Below, piece by piece: positions 1 through 44,243 of a stretch of DNA of 64,000 bases (position 1 is the stretch's first letter; each line of letters opens with the position of its first letter). This DNA comes from Cyprinodon diabolis. Taxonomy: Eukaryota > Chordata > Actinopteri > Cyprinodontiformes > Cyprinodontidae. A program made the position numbers and the translations under genes. The notes beneath the pieces were generated by a model. The model did not search any database. It was not told the origin of the DNA and saw nothing but the letters and a program-made list of their open reading frames with translations. The stretch lies in NCBI GenBank assembly GCA_030533445.1, contig CM060081.1, positions 32,562,111-32,626,110 of the forward strand, written 5' to 3'.

Positions 1-195
1 AAGGAGAATTTAGAGAAGCCAGTTAACCTAACAGTCATGTTTTTGGGCTGTGGGAGGAAGCCGGAGTACCCGGAGAGAACCCACGCATGCATAGAGAGAA
101 CATGCAAACTCCATGCAGAAAGATGCCAGGCCAGGAATCGAACCCAGAACCTTCTTGCTGCAAGGCAACGGTGCTACCCACTATGCAGCCTTACC
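1..195. repeat. Dispersed teleost repeat fragment
   Basis: It contains the widespread fish motif GGAGTACCCGGAGAGAACCC ... CATGCAAACTCCATGCAGAAAG ... AACCTTCTTGCTGCAAGGC. It is probably the conserved tail of a LINE- or SINE-type element, truncated by the window edge. The family name is not determined. Confidence 0.6.
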
Positions 196-2123
196 TTTGA
201 TGAAAACACTGAATAAAAAAAGTTAGGTGAACCCTTTTCCAATTAAATTGTATTGTAATTCAAAAAAAAAAACAACACTAAATTGCATAAAAAATGCTGT
301 ATTTATTTCAATTTAAGCATTTGAGTACAGTAAAAAAAAAAAACATGTTTATCATTGATCATAATTTAGACTAAAGGTACACAGAAGACATCACTGAAAC
401 TCACAACCATAAGAAATGCTATAAAGCCAACTAAGTTAATACTCGTTGATCTGTGTACAATTAGAGTGTGTGACATTAACTGGTTGCAATTATGAAAGAA
501 AAAACTGAATTATCCAAATTTGCTCAAGATCCTTTTAATCCACCTCCTGCCTCAATTAGAAAATCCAATGGAGTGAAATTTGCTAAATTGAATGTAAACC
601 ATTGCACAATGCTTAAGGCATTGGTGCTGAAATCCCTGCTGTTTCAATCATTAGCAAAATAATTAACATCTCTTTTATGAATTGAACATTTTTGGGCATA
701 AATAAAAGTCATCAAATCTTTATCAGGTACGAACAGTTTGTAAATAAAATAACATCAAAGGGTTTCTAATGTTTTAAATTTAATTATATAATGAACAAAT
801 GTTGGACAGCTATGCAACGAATAATAATTAATAAATTCTCACTGAGGATGTCCAAGGTAAGCATCGGGATCTAAATATTTTCTCATATATATAATGATAA
901 TGTGCTGCAATTGGTAAAAGGTGCTTCACTGTCACCAAAGAGCCGTTCTTCATTGACCAATTTGATTTTGATTTAATATTAGCTCACGTTAATACAGCTA
1001 AACAGTTGATCACAAGCCAACATTTGTTTGTTTGCTTCAACAGCTGTCTCGTGTACAACAGATCATGAAATCTTTGACACACACAAAGTGACATTGTCTA
1101 ATTTTTTAACCCGTCAAACACAATACAATAAAAACCAACTCTGGTAATGTTAGGCTTCCTGTGTTTAACCTGTAGGTCGACATCAAGTAAGTTCTAAACA
1201 CATCATCGACTCAGCATGCACTGTGCAGATAAAACATGGCACCTGTGTATTGTTTAAAACTTAAAAGGATATATAATTTTTGAAGTAGTTATGAGTTTTT
1301 GATGCATCATAAATGGAAATTGTAAGGAAATTACAACATATTTAGGCCAACATGTTCAACTAGTCACAGATCTCTTTAAGAAAATGGCAGCTAATCTTTG
1401 GTTGATCAATAAGATCAATCAACTTTAAATTAGTTCAATAATTGATACATTCCATCCCTAATGGCAACTAGCTATTTTTGACTGATTTAATAAGCGCCAT
1501 ACCGAGCTTTTAATATCTGATGCGCTTTTTTTTCATGTCAAACTGACTGAAGTCTCTTAAACCGGAAGAGAAGATAAAATCGAATAGGAACTAAATTTAA
1601 AGAAAAATAAAATAGAACAATAAAGGCTGTCAAATGGTTTATATAGGTATAAATGAGGCACTAAGAGGTGATTCTCAGTGAGTGAAGTTAACTTAATTTT
1701 TTTCCTGTACTGTCCCAATTATTTTTGTTTGTTTTTTTAGGCTAAAAGAGGATTACTATATTACTTTATCCTTCTGAACTCCAATTATGCATAAGGTATT
1801 CAGTTTATTGAGATGTTTTATTTATTTTGAAAGTCTACGTTTTTTCCAGCCTGTGCTGTGTGTCATTGAGAGATTTTATTTTGTATTTTCTCCAAAGTGG
1901 ATGTGTTTTACTTTGTAATGACGTCTCTCTTCCTGTGAGACCCATGAAATTGCTGCTGAATTGAGTTGGAGCTAAGCATGCCCCCTTGAAGAAAATCGTG
2001 TCGGATGTGTTCCTTTCCTTTCACTCTATTATGACACGATTTTCTTTCAGATGGGGCAGACAATTGCTTTCAGTGTGTTGAAGGCTTTAAGCTGGTAGAG
2101 TTTTTTTATGAGCCAACATAAGC

Positions 2124-2764
2124 CCCATTTACACTACCATTTTGAAACCATGTATCGGTCCGAGCAGGGTAATCTAAAGAACTGTTGAGTGTAAATGGCA
2201 CGCAAAACTGAACTGGAACATACCAGACGGAACCGACCCGCGTCGACGTGGTACTAGTTCATCAGTAGGGCTCGTCGCGGTTCACTTCTGACATAGTTCT
2301 CAGATAACAAAGAGCGCATGAGCAGACTGCTTCATCGCCTTACAATCAGCCTCCGAAATCATCAAATTTCAGACATTCACAAAAATACTAGCTCCACTAC
2401 TGTGCCACACGATTTCCAGTCATGATAGTACTTATTAGTGTGATAAACCTCAACATACTTCATTGTTTGCTGCATCTGTAAACCTTGATTAAACTATTGC
2501 TTGTCGCATCCATTTCCCAATAGCTGACTCTATTAGGTAAATTTACCAAAGGTTGCCTTTTTCACATGACTCTCCACAAACAACAAAATATCACAATGAT
2601 ACCAGAACATAACTTCCTGAATGTTGCGGGCGGCGCCATGTTGGCTCGTTCGTTTACCTCTAGAGAGCAGTAGTACCATAGATCGCCACTAGGAGGCGAG
2701 GAACTGTGCAAGCGTGGTGTTTAAACTCGACACCGTTCGGTTTTCAGAGGGTAGTGTAAATGGG
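2124..2764. mobile_element. MITE-like element with CCCATTTACACTACC ends
   Basis: The left CCCATTTACACTACC and its inverse at the right (GGTAGTGTAAATGGG) enclose 641 bp, richer in CpG than its surroundings. No coding frame is present and no clear target duplication was found. It lies in the iars1 intron beyond exon 12. Confidence 0.6.
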
Positions 2765-3660
2765 ATAATGAGCTAAATGTAACTACTTTCATTTAAAAAA
2801 AACACTAATTCTTTTTCATTTTCTTTTAAATCTACAAGTATTTACACATCTTTACCTTTAACAGTAAATTTTTTTAAATCAAATTAAGGATTTGAATCAA
2901 ATTATAAATTATTTTAAAAGGTGTATAAAAAATTCATAATCATTAACTATTTCTTCTTAATTCTGTATAATTCTAGTAAAATGAGTTAAATACTAATATT
3001 AATTAAATAGTTAGTAATTTGTAAAATTCTAACATTTAGCCAACACCAATTATATAGCAAATTAAATGTTGAATGAAAGTCATCTAGTCTGGGTTAGCTT
3101 AATATGACAGTTTATTGAAGGTGGTAACAGTCTTTAGATAAGGAGCACAGGTGTTCGGCTCAGTCTCTACATGTGTGACTGTGCGTCCTCACCTTCACTG
3201 CAGTAAGTCATTCATCTTGGCTTGACAGTCCTATTACCAGAGGCAGCTAGTGTGGCTCAGAAGAGCACTGGGAGCACCATGGGTAAAACCACTTAGAAAA
3301 GCCATCACACTAAAACTTATCCTACGCAGATGTATCATCATGCTAATTTTCCCTAGAAAATGCTCATTGCCTAAGTACACTTTAAGAAGGAATTTATGCC
3401 ACGTGCTTAAAAGCCTAAATAATTAACTGCAAAGACTTGGATTTTAAATTCCTCATTGACTCTTTAAAGATCTATGTGGCCAGGCCTGCATAGACGGAGC
3501 AGCAACTTGCACAGCTGAGACAGATGTAATTGTTTTGAGACCCCATCTGCCATTTGCCCTGGCTCAAAAACATTTAAGACCAATTGTTTGGTGAAATGCT
3601 CATAGATGACACTTCACAGTCACTTAACTCCAAGACAGATATGGGTTGGTCAGAGCTTAC

Positions 3661-30456
<26,796 letters not shown>

Positions 30457-30972
30457 GGCGTCTGTCCACACGTTTAAAGAAACCGCGCTAATAAGTATGT
30501 GAAGACAAAGCTAATGTGAGAGTATTGTTATTTACATATTGACAACAGTCAATAGAGCCATGTCAGGTTCAAGTCCTTCTCTTGACAACTAATGAAGAGT
30601 AAGCAGGTGTTTGTTTTACATCAGCCACTAATTCTTTCAGTTCTGACATTTCATGCTAAAAAAAGCATTTAATCCAAACTCTTTATATTTGCATTTTGTG
30701 GTTAAGTATTTCTAAGTATTTAGTCCAATAATGTCCTTATCTATACCAATTTAATAAATCACTTTCTGGATTAAACAGCTCACAGGAATGGCACATCCTT
30801 GTTTTAAGCTAGCAGGCTAAGCTAGCAGGTAGAAACTCAGTTGGTCAGTTTGCATTTAAAGTATCCGTAAAGTTTGTTAAATGATGCTTTTATATCCCTA
30901 TATTTTACAGAAATGGCGGAACAATAAAAAAATTACATAAAAAGTTATTTTAGTTCGAAAGCACGCACTCAC

Positions 30973-31045
30973 ATGTACTGCAACCGGCTGCCAAGGCACG
31001 AGAAATGATGCAAGCTAGAGTCAGCTCGGACGGAAGTGACGACAG
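30973..31045 (-). promoter_or_regulatory. iars1: iars1 non-coding first exon and promoter (approximate)
   Basis: A locally GC-rich block on the minus strand ends with a good donor (GTGAGT, 30967-30972). Just upstream it carries an ETS/GABP-type CACTTCCG site (around 31030-31038), common in TATA-less housekeeping promoters. The block lies about 510 nt upstream of the acceptor preceding the iars1 ATG, so it fits a 5'UTR exon. The transcription start is inferred, not seen. Confidence 0.55.
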
Positions 31046-31344
31046 ACGGTCTGGTTGGCTGTTTCAAAATAAAACGTCTAACCCTATTTGAAAGACCCTC
31101 AAATTGAGTGAAATAAACGATCCCATTTATTGAAAAAAAAAAAAACCAACTAAGATGTAACGTCTTGTGTTTTAGGAAAGATTAATGTAGTGTGACATAG
31201 AATAAAAATGGACAATAATCCATATAGGAAAAATTATGCTTCAGTCATTTCTAAGTCTCAGTTTCAGATTTTCAAAGCTGAGTACCTACCTACTTTATTT
31301 CAAATCAAGTATAAAAATAACATTGTTTTCACCCTTTTGACCTG

Positions 31345-31595
31345 ATGGCTGGCTCAGAGCTAATCTGCTTAATTGTTTCTTTTCTAGATAAAATTACCTA
31401 TGAAGCTAGTCTGCCTTTACATACTTTAACATAGAAAGTATTCCTACAACAGTTCTCTCTTGTGTGTTGGAGGCTGCATATGGCCTTTCACATTTAGTCT
31501 GGCTATTCTGGTTTGTTTTCTGTCAAAATGGAGTTTTTCTTCATCACTGTCACTACATACATGGTCAGTATGAGGAATTAATTAAAAGTCAATGA
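31345..31595 (+). repeat. Diverged copies of intergenic repeat
   Basis: 31345-31450 is similar to 33070-33165 (shared AGAGCTAAT/AGAGCTCAA, ACCTATGAAGCTAGT). 31490-31595 is similar to 32148-32240. The two intergenic segments are therefore old copies of one repeat family. Confidence 0.4.
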
Positions 31596-32069
31596 CGATA
31601 TACATGTAAATTGTATTTTTTAATTTTAAGAACTGTGAATTGGAAATATATTTTCAAATCCTAATTCTAAATGGAGATTTCAAAACCATAATTCATCAAT
31701 CCGATAATATAGTTCCTAAACACACATTTAAAAAGCTAATTGCTTTTTCCATTTCAATTTTCTTTTTCACTTTGCATTTTTTATATAATTTCTGAAGTTG
31801 CATTTTCTTTTTACTTTACCCTCTCGATTTACCTTTTCTTTGACCATGAAGACCATTTAAACCAATCAGAGTTGCTCCTCAGATGTATCCAGCTCTCTCA
31901 GTGGTTAGGCTGCCACATTTGGTTGATAAACTTAGACTTAGTATTCATGAATACATTTTCTAATTGCAGTATTTAATAATTGATTAACACAGTTTAAAAT
32001 TCCTCTTTGATTATTTAATTTAAAATCTTCAACACAATTTATAATAGTATGATTTTACAGCTGCTTTTT

Positions 32070-32368
32070 GTGTCTTTGCTTCTGTCTCCTTGAACCCCAG
32101 TCGGCCTAGGCAGATGGGTCCTCACACTGAGCCTGGTTCTGCTGGAGGTTTCTTCCTGTTAAAAGGGAGTTTTTCCTCTCCACTGTCGCTACAAGCATGC
32201 TTAGTGTGAGGGATTGTATTTGAGTCAATGAGTCAATGCAATCAACTGGTTTTCCTTAGATAGAAAACTTTGTATGAATTTGATTGTATGATCTGGTTGA
32301 ACTGTAAAGTGCCTTGAGATGACATGTGTTGTGAATTTGGCACTATATAAACTGAATTGACTTGATTT
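32070..32368 (+). repeat. Dispersed teleost repeat (GCCTTGAGATGACATG tail)
   Basis: The segment runs from GAACCCCAGTCGGCC through TTCCTGTTAAAAGGGAG to the tail TGCCTTGAGATGACATG...CACTATATAAACTGAATTG. The same family occurs inverted at 16009-16165 and diverged at 31490-31595. The tail resembles fish LINE 3' ends. Confidence 0.65.
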
Positions 32369-34422
32369 AAATGTTACATTTGAAGTGGCTGTTTTTCTTT
32401 CTCAGTAACTCTCCTGTTCTGGTCCTCCATAACATACTCCTATAAACTGTTGCAGAACAAATGGTCACAATTTAATATTCTTGAAAAGATTTATGTTACA
32501 TATTTTCTACTTTAGTTTTGTCATTTAATTTAATACATGCCCTTGAGACCGACAGCAGAACATGCTATCTATAGCACAGAAACTTCAATATTTTTAACCT
32601 TTTAAGTGTTCAAAACAAAAACAAAAAAAACATGGGCAACACATTACATGCTGCTGAAATGACCTTTATGCATTTGGTAGCGTGGTTATTTTTTTACAGA
32701 TGAGAAGGTCTGTATTCCACTTTATATTTCTTTTCGTAATTAAGTGGAATAAGTAGGCTTTAATAGGCGTGTCAGTCTCTACACATTAAAAGGTTTTAGT
32801 AAAGGTTGGTCAGCATATCTTCCAGGCAGCTCTCTCTGGAGGTATTTCTAGGTACTCATCACGAAATGGAAACCTAAGAGCAGAACTTGGAACCACTTGA
32901 GGGGCATCTCCCTCCCAGCATGAAGAACATTTTTAAAGCAGATTGTTTTAGCCATTTCCACTCTATAATCTAAAGTGTTTTTCAGGGTTAATTCCTGTTT
33001 CTCTTCTAGACATATGCATTGGGTAATCTTTTACTGTAACTAATGCTTTCTCTTCCCTTTTTGATATGAAAACTGATGCAGAGCTCAATTTTTTCATTCC
33101 TAGAAAGAGTCACCTATAAAGCTAGTTTACCATTACCTTATCTAACACAAAGTATTTAAAGATCAGCATCTCTATATTCCTTTTGTTTCCTTCTGTCTGC
33201 TGATATGGTGCAAACTCGTCACTAGGAGGCACTATTCCTGTTAAGTCAGTGACAGGATTCCATAAGCTGGATTTATTTTAAACAGAAAAAGGTTTAATCT
33301 GTCTGCATGATTTTAATGTTCTCTTAAAAATGTGTTGAGATCAAATGCATATCAAACTAAATTGACTGTAAAACTTTTAATTCATGTCAAGAACCATCAT
33401 TAAATGTCCCTGAATACTGAGGGACTTTCCTTGCTGGTTTCCAGTTAAGCCATTTCACAGCTGCATTCTGCGTAGAGCAACGATGGTGCTGGAGAAAAAC
33501 ATTTTCATTCAACCCTATGCAAATAATTAATTTAAGGTACATGCTCTTTGAAGGCTTCATTGATTTGAATGCCTTCTCTCCTGGTGTTCTCTTAATCATG
33601 TCAAAGAAAGCATGTGGAGTCTGAAAAGGCTCTTTTAAAGTGTACAGAGACTAAAACTACAATGTAAATGGGAGCAGTTTTTGTTTTTACAACCAGAACT
33701 GTAAATTAAATCCAAGTTTAATTCATACAGCTGAAGCTCTTTTACTGACTATGATGCATAAGTGACCTTAGAAAATGGGTTTGGCACCCCTTATCTAAAT
33801 TATTCAGACTTCAGTTTTAGCTCCATCACTAATGACTGTCGTGAACTTGCATTTGCTAAGCAATACGAACTACTATTGGATGGAAATTTACCAATACTGT
33901 ATGTTTATGTATTAAGACTAAACTCTAAATTCAGATTTGATTAAATGAAGACATTTCAAATAGAGTTTTTATCCAAGGATAAAAACTGGAATTGCATCAA
34001 ACCTTCAATAACCTACATAAAATCTGGACACAATTCACACTTTTCATGAGCGACTACAAAATGTGACTTAGAATACTTTGAAAAGTTCAACCAAGTTGTG
34101 TTGTGTGTTTAGGAGACTATGGAACTATTGGTTCTTTATAAAATGTAAAACAATTTTACTTGAAAGATTGCAACTACTTCTGAGAATGGAAAGGATCTAG
34201 ACAGTTTTTAATGCTGCAAATAACCAAAATTATTCAATTTAGAATTGAACTGGAGTGGAGAAAAAAAAGGAACATTAGTTTTCTTCATTTTAACCTTCAA
34301 AGTGTTTCTGTTTTGATGTAAAAACAAAAAAAAAACAAAAAAAAAAAAAAACAGCTAATATATATAGAGAGAATACATATGGAACAAAACAGAAAGGAAT
34401 CGCTCAGTTAACAAAGCCTTGC

Positions 34423-34428
34423 TTTATT
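34423..34428 (-). terminator. rpl29: rpl29 polyadenylation signal
   Basis: AATAAA on the minus strand 44 nt past the TGA stop codon, as expected for the short 3'UTR of a ribosomal protein mRNA. Confidence 0.75.
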
Positions 34429-34471
34429 ATGTTGGTGTTTGTGAAAAGATGACAAAGGGGAAGCAAACAGA

Positions 34472-38590
<4,119 letters not shown>

Positions 38591-38985
38591 TCAGTTTGTC
38601 ACCGGCCGAGAAAAACGATGCTAATTACTAATGCTAACAAGTTAGCCCGGGTCAGATGGTTAACCAACAACACGACTGTGTTATACTAGAGTGGTCTAAA
38701 TATGTTCAGACGAAGCAAAAAAAAGAATATAAAGTAATTCAATATGACCCAGCTGTTAGAGATACAGTGAGCTACCGGAAGACTGCCGATAAGCTGCACT
38801 GATGTTGGGGCTATTCATGTATAATTTTGCTCTTATTACGGCTCAAACCCAGGCCATACTGCCATTAAGCTATTATAAACAAAAAACAAAACTAAACACT
38901 AAAACATTTATTATGTGGCGCTTAAGACAGACGCAGATGGATGAAGATTCTGATTAGCTCAAAAAACAACGGGAAAAACAAATAC

Positions 38986-39020
38986 CTGCCACACGATCAG
39001 GCGACAACCGGAAGAGAAAG
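38986..39020 (-). promoter_or_regulatory. rpl29: rpl29 leader exon with 5' TOP tract
   Basis: The minus strand reads CTTTCTCTTCCGG followed by about 20 nt and a GTATTT donor at 38985. A pyrimidine tract starting with C is the 5' TOP element of translation-machinery mRNAs and places transcription initiation near 39015-39020. CTTCCGG also fits an ETS-family site. The exon splices to the acceptor at 38563-38564. Confidence 0.7.
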
Positions 39021-39389
39021 ATAGTTTGCAGGGGCAGAGGAAAAGAAGAAGAATCAAGACAGGAAGTATGTCGAAAGTTGTCGTAGGTTACAGCCAACTG
39101 CCACCTGCTGGTGATTTACAGTATAACAAAGAACTCCAATGAACCACATGGTGTCGCTCTCAGCCACAATAAAAAAACAAACATGTTAAGGCTATTGAAG
39201 TGAGGCCCTTTATGAACCAAAGAAAAAAAGATCACAATGTTCTTAGCCTCTTAATTTCCCATCTAAATGTAAATAACGTGTCACTCACAAATATCAAAAC
39301 TCTTTTTGCAGGGACAATGTTTTACTAACAAAATGATAATAAAATTCTGTATAAAAGAATGTCTTTTAAAATTAGTGCTTTTCCACTAA

Positions 39390-39417
39390 GACACACATAC
39401 ATACATACATACATACA

Positions 39418-39447
<30 letters not shown>
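39390..39447. repeat. (ACAT)n tetranucleotide array
   Basis: About 14 ACAT units, 75 bp before the GATA array. Confidence 0.95.
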
Positions 39448-39448
<1 letters not shown>

Positions 39449-39521
39449 TTTATTTATTTATTTCAGAGGATGATTGTCTTTCTAATTGTAAAAATATTTT
39501 AATATATACACTGTTTGCAGT

Positions 39522-39649
<128 letters not shown>

Positions 39650-42573
39650 GAGTATCAGAGACAGTCATAGTGTAATTCTCTCAGGATGCTAGGCACATTT
39701 AGTCCCATTTAGGCTCATTTCGGCTCAATTAATCCCACCCAATTCTCTTTTTCGATCTTGGTAGGTAATCAGAGATGAGCATAAGGTGGAACTTGCAGCT
39801 AACCACGTTTTACAATTTCATTTTCTTCACTTTAGGCACAAGGCTGTTGATGTGTACAAACCAGTCTTATAGCATTCAAACTCTCCTGCTGTATAATGGT
39901 CTATTAGTCCAAAAAGTGAGCCTTGCTACTGTACTAACCAGCCCTCAATTCAATGTCCACATTCTCCCTCTTTGTGGATGTCCACGATTCGCACGATGTG
40001 AAGCAGTGGACAGAACACACAACCTTGGAGGGAGCCTCAGCCTCATGGAGTTCAAGTCTTCTTCAAAACGTCCAAAAATCATATGTGTATCTCTTATCAT
40101 TTTTAGAACATAACCTAGGAGCTAAAGACAACATGTATGCAATAGTATAGATTAATGGGGCAGAAAACACATTCAGATACAATACAGATCCATTATCCTC
40201 CTTTAGATTTTGGAGATATAGTATTGTTTGTTAGCAGCAGCTGTTACATTTGGTGATGGCCCTAGCAGTGGGAGACCATCCTAAGCCTTAAACTCAATCA
40301 GTCACTCTCTGGTTTATTTCTGTCATAGCTGCCATGCATTTAAACGCCATCAAAACCAAGTCAACAACAGAGTTAAAATAATCTTCCTTGAAAAAGGGCT
40401 GATTTTATTCAACTCTGAGGGGAAACAGTGATATTCTAATTTAGAGTGGAAGCAAAGTTTTAGATCAATCAATAAAGAGGGTGGAGTTTGAGGAAATTAT
40501 ATGTTATCCACCACATTGTTAGTCATATATGCTTTGCTGATAAGGTTTTAAAAGATGTAGACTTTTGAGGGTCCTTAAGTAAGTTAATATTAATTTATCT
40601 TACCATATTTGGGAATTGAGGAACTTTGACTTCTTAAAAACAACTCTTTTAAATACAAAATTTTACTTCTTTAGGGAGGGACCAATTTTTATGTTCAAAC
40701 TTTGTTAGTTTTTTCCATTTGGGTGAATTTTACTCTGAGAAATTTGCTGTAAATGATAGACTAACATGTAATGCCACTAAATACAAATGTTTTTAAAAAG
40801 AAAAAAAATATATATATATATAATATGAATTTCTTACTCAAACAAAACTAAAATGTTTAGCATTTATCCAGAAGAGTCGCAGAGATCCACATCTATTCGA
40901 TCTGTTGAGAGGAGAAATACTTTTGCTGTCAACAGATCAGAAATTAAATAAAGAGTAATGAAAGCAAGAAGACAAAAAAAAAAATAGTTGGTATTGGCTT
41001 GCAGTTCAGGTTCCAATGGTCAGAGGAGATCAAATTGGAATTTTATGGCCTGCAAATTAAATGTTGTAGGAGAAAATAACACTGCAGATTCTGTGATGGT
41101 ATGTTATATAAGATTCTCTTCCTAATAAGAGACAGGGAAGCCGGTAAGAATTTATGGAGATTCATCGAACTAAGTTTTGAGACAACAAAATGACAGTAAA
41201 AAAATATAAAGTCAGAGCTCCAATGCAACACTCCAAGATTCAGAGGTTTTTGCATATTCACAACAACCTAGAAAAACGTATATTCTTTCACCTAAATGCT
41301 GATTTCTTTTCTGATCTCCAGCAGCATTTTTTGCAACCTTAAAGCTTTAAACACGTCTTTCTACTCAGCTGCTTAAATTCACACGTCACAAAATCAATAA
41401 CAACGCTGCAAAGGGAAGTTACTATGCATAATCCTTTCTTTGTTAAATGCCTGAATGAAATGCGATGAATTCTGTGGGACTTTATTCTCACGGACCTGCT
41501 AAGAATATCTTTCATGACAGCGGCATGCAGCAGCGTGATATGATTGACAGATTAGAAAGTAGCCAGTCTTTATAGGCTGATCTACAGACGCTGCTGTGCT
41601 GCTGCTGCTCTTCCTTTGTGTGATCAAAGGTGTGAATGAAAGCACAGCTACAATGAATGAGCTTACACCTTGTTCTCTCTTACAAACACACACTGAATGC
41701 ACCAAGGGACCAAGTCTCCTTTCCTTTCCCTATTTGAGGATGGGTGAATCCTTGCTCAAGCACAAGAAATCGTGCCGCAGGATCCTATATTTAGCCCCTG
41801 GTTTGATCAGAAGTGTCTCTCCTCTCCACTCGGCAGCACTCAGCTCTGCTCAGTCAATTACAGATCTGGATACATGTGTTGCTTCTTGTTTTTCTCCCTC
41901 ATCTAACAGCAGCAGAGGGCGTGTTGGTTTCCACTTCTTTTGATATTTCTCACACATGGTAATTTTGGTTTTGCGGGGAGTCTTGAACAAGAAGCAGATG
42001 CCTCTGCAACTTTCTTTAACTGGTTTTATATCTGATAGATTTGCAATAATAAGCTATGATGGTTTAGGCTGCTCAGCTGAAACTCCCTATTGTCAAACCA
42101 CAAAGCATAACAACACAATGCTTTAAAAATACTTTCTACCACACTGAAAAAAACATAGGAGAAAGAAACTTAAAAAAAGAAGCAAGTAAAAATAAATCGG
42201 AATAAGCAGACTAACGACATTCAAGAGTTATGTAATAACTGCCTCAAAACAGAAAGGAACGAAACAAATATGATAAGCTTCATGACAAATCAGAAGAAAG
42301 AATTGCTTATAATATTTGACCTAATGTGGGAAGGCAGAGATCCTAATCCAAAGAATTTATTGGTCCCAGAATAGGGGCTCATTAAAAAGAGCTCTTTTGG
42401 GTTTTGATTAGATTGTTGGAGTGTTAAACCTCTGTAGGTTAGGAAACTAAGCAAAGGTTCAGGAGCATAACTGGTCTTAACTAAGCAGTTTTAGTGAGCA
42501 TGAAGATCTAATGAGGTGCTGCCTTTATTTTCAGACATCTATTCATGAGGGAGAATAATTTACTGACAGATTT

Positions 42574-43279
42574 TGTCATGATGGGTTCAGGTTCTTAGCC
42601 CATATGCAGAACACAACGGAGTCTGGGTAAAAGTTAAACAAGGTTTATTGAAAGTTTTACAATAAAGAGACAATGTACTGGGTCAGGGGCTGGTCCGGGC
42701 TGGGCTACAGAAGTCTGCTGAGAAGATAGTTTGATTAGTAGGCAGGCTGATGAGAATGAGTCTTTGATTATTCAGAATTATACCTTGACTGAATCCGGGC
42801 TTCTCTTTGAGAGAGAGGGAACCGTTGGGTCCAGAGACTGTTCAGCAGAGTTCCAGAGCAGCTGCAGCGTCTAGCTTCTGACTTTAATGGCAGACCTTGA
42901 TCAGAGTTTCCAGCTCTTAACTAAGAGCAGCAGGAGAATCCACATAGGAATCTTCAGGTTTGGCTCTCCAGGGCAGATTGGCAGGTTAAGCTCATCCAGA
43001 GCTTCTGGCTAGAGACAGGTTTCCTGTGAGGCAAAAACAGAAGAGAGTTAGAATCTGATCTCTCTCCAGAGATAACTAAGATTCTCTTCAGTTTCAAGGC
43101 TCAGGTTGCTAACCAAACTAAGGTCAACACTGCGGCGTCGAAGCAAGGTCTGGCAGCTGGTTATAAAGGGCAGGTCTCCTGATGAGTAGATACGTCTCAG
43201 GTGTGCTGGAAGACTCCAGCTCCAGGAGACCCACGGCGCACTCTGCTGGAGGAAGGTGGTACAGCTTCAGATCCCAACA
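42574..43279 (-). mobile_element. Solo LTR of a retrotransposon
   Basis: On the minus strand it starts TGTTGGGATC and ends CATCATGACA (TG...CA). It is flanked by a perfect 5-bp duplication GATTT (42569-42573 and 43280-43284). It contains a TATA-like TTTATAA near the middle-left and an AATAAA at 42644-42649 near its 3' end, as an LTR should. No internal coding region adjoins it, so it is a recombination product of a full element. The superfamily is not determined. Confidence 0.85.
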
Positions 43280-43588
43280 GATTTGGATAAACACACCACA
43301 GCTTTATACGATTAAGTCAAACATGGTAGTTGTAAAGGACTACATCTGGTCAATAATGTGAAACTGTGCCTCTCAATATATCTCTTCCATATTTTTAAAA
43401 TAAACTTCTATCTTCTATTAACTGTAGTTGACAGGCCAACACAGTATAGGAGAACACAAATGTTAAGTGGAAAAACAATCATAGAAGGTTTTCTTTTTTT
43501 TCTTTTAGAAAAAGAAAAATAAGAATCTGAAAAGTGTGGCATTCTTTTTTTTTTTTTTTTTGAGCCAACTGAATTCAATCCTTTAAAG

Positions 43589-44235
43589 CAGTGTTTCCCA
43601 ACTGGGGGAACGCATTCTCCTAGTGGTCAGGGAGCGCATTGCAAGGGGTACATGAAAATATTTCCTAGGTAGTAAAATAAAATAGGGCTGGCATCTTTTT
43701 CACTTCGTGAGGACCCAATTGAAAAATCAAGCAAGCTTTTATCAACTAAAAAGTAAGTTTCTCTTTTATGTTAAAGTTCGCCTTCAGTTTTGACACGTCA
43801 GAACCAAGCAGAGGTACATCCTGGATGTAGAGAACAGCCTAGTATCAGCTGTTTTTCACACTGAGCTTGTGGAGCTCATCAAAGCAGCTCAGGTGTCTCG
43901 ATGAAAACAAAGTAAAACTAATTAAGTTAATCTGACTATAATTTTTGCTCTGGATTTTGTTCCCAATGCATCTAATTTAAAATATGTCTGTAACAGAGTT
44001 ATTCAGCGGAGTTCCAAGTTTATAAATACAGGTTTATAACAGGACTTTATTTTGAATTTATTTTGATTCCTTTCTAACTTTGAGATAACATATATATGAT
44101 GTTTTTTTTATTTGAGATGGAAAGCATAAAATGACGAGAATTAAATGCTCCAAGTAAAATAGTTTTTATTTTCTAATCAGTTATTTTATGTTTCTCTTAT
44201 GGGGTACAAAAGTCAAAAAAGGTTGGGATTTACTG
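43589..44235. mobile_element. Non-autonomous hAT element, 647 bp
   Basis: The left end CAGTGTTTCCCAACT and the inverted right end CAGTAAATCCCAACC are typical hAT termini. The flanking 8-mers CTTTAAAG (43581-43588) and CTTTATAG (44236-44243) match at 7 of 8 positions. No ORF is present. Confidence 0.8.
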
Positions 44236-44243
44236 CTTTATAG

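Larger units (their letters stand above)
1..3660. other. iars1: iars1 intron 12, no gene
   Basis: Apart from the dispersed repeat at the left edge and the MITE-like element at 2124-2764, this is AT-rich sequence with no exon of iars1 or of any other gene that I can support on either strand. Confidence 0.6.
31060..34400. other. Intergenic DNA between rpl29 and iars1
   Basis: It is dominated by diverged dispersed repeats (31345-31595, 32070-32368, 33070-33165). No coding exon, tRNA or other RNA gene is recognised. Confidence 0.6.
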
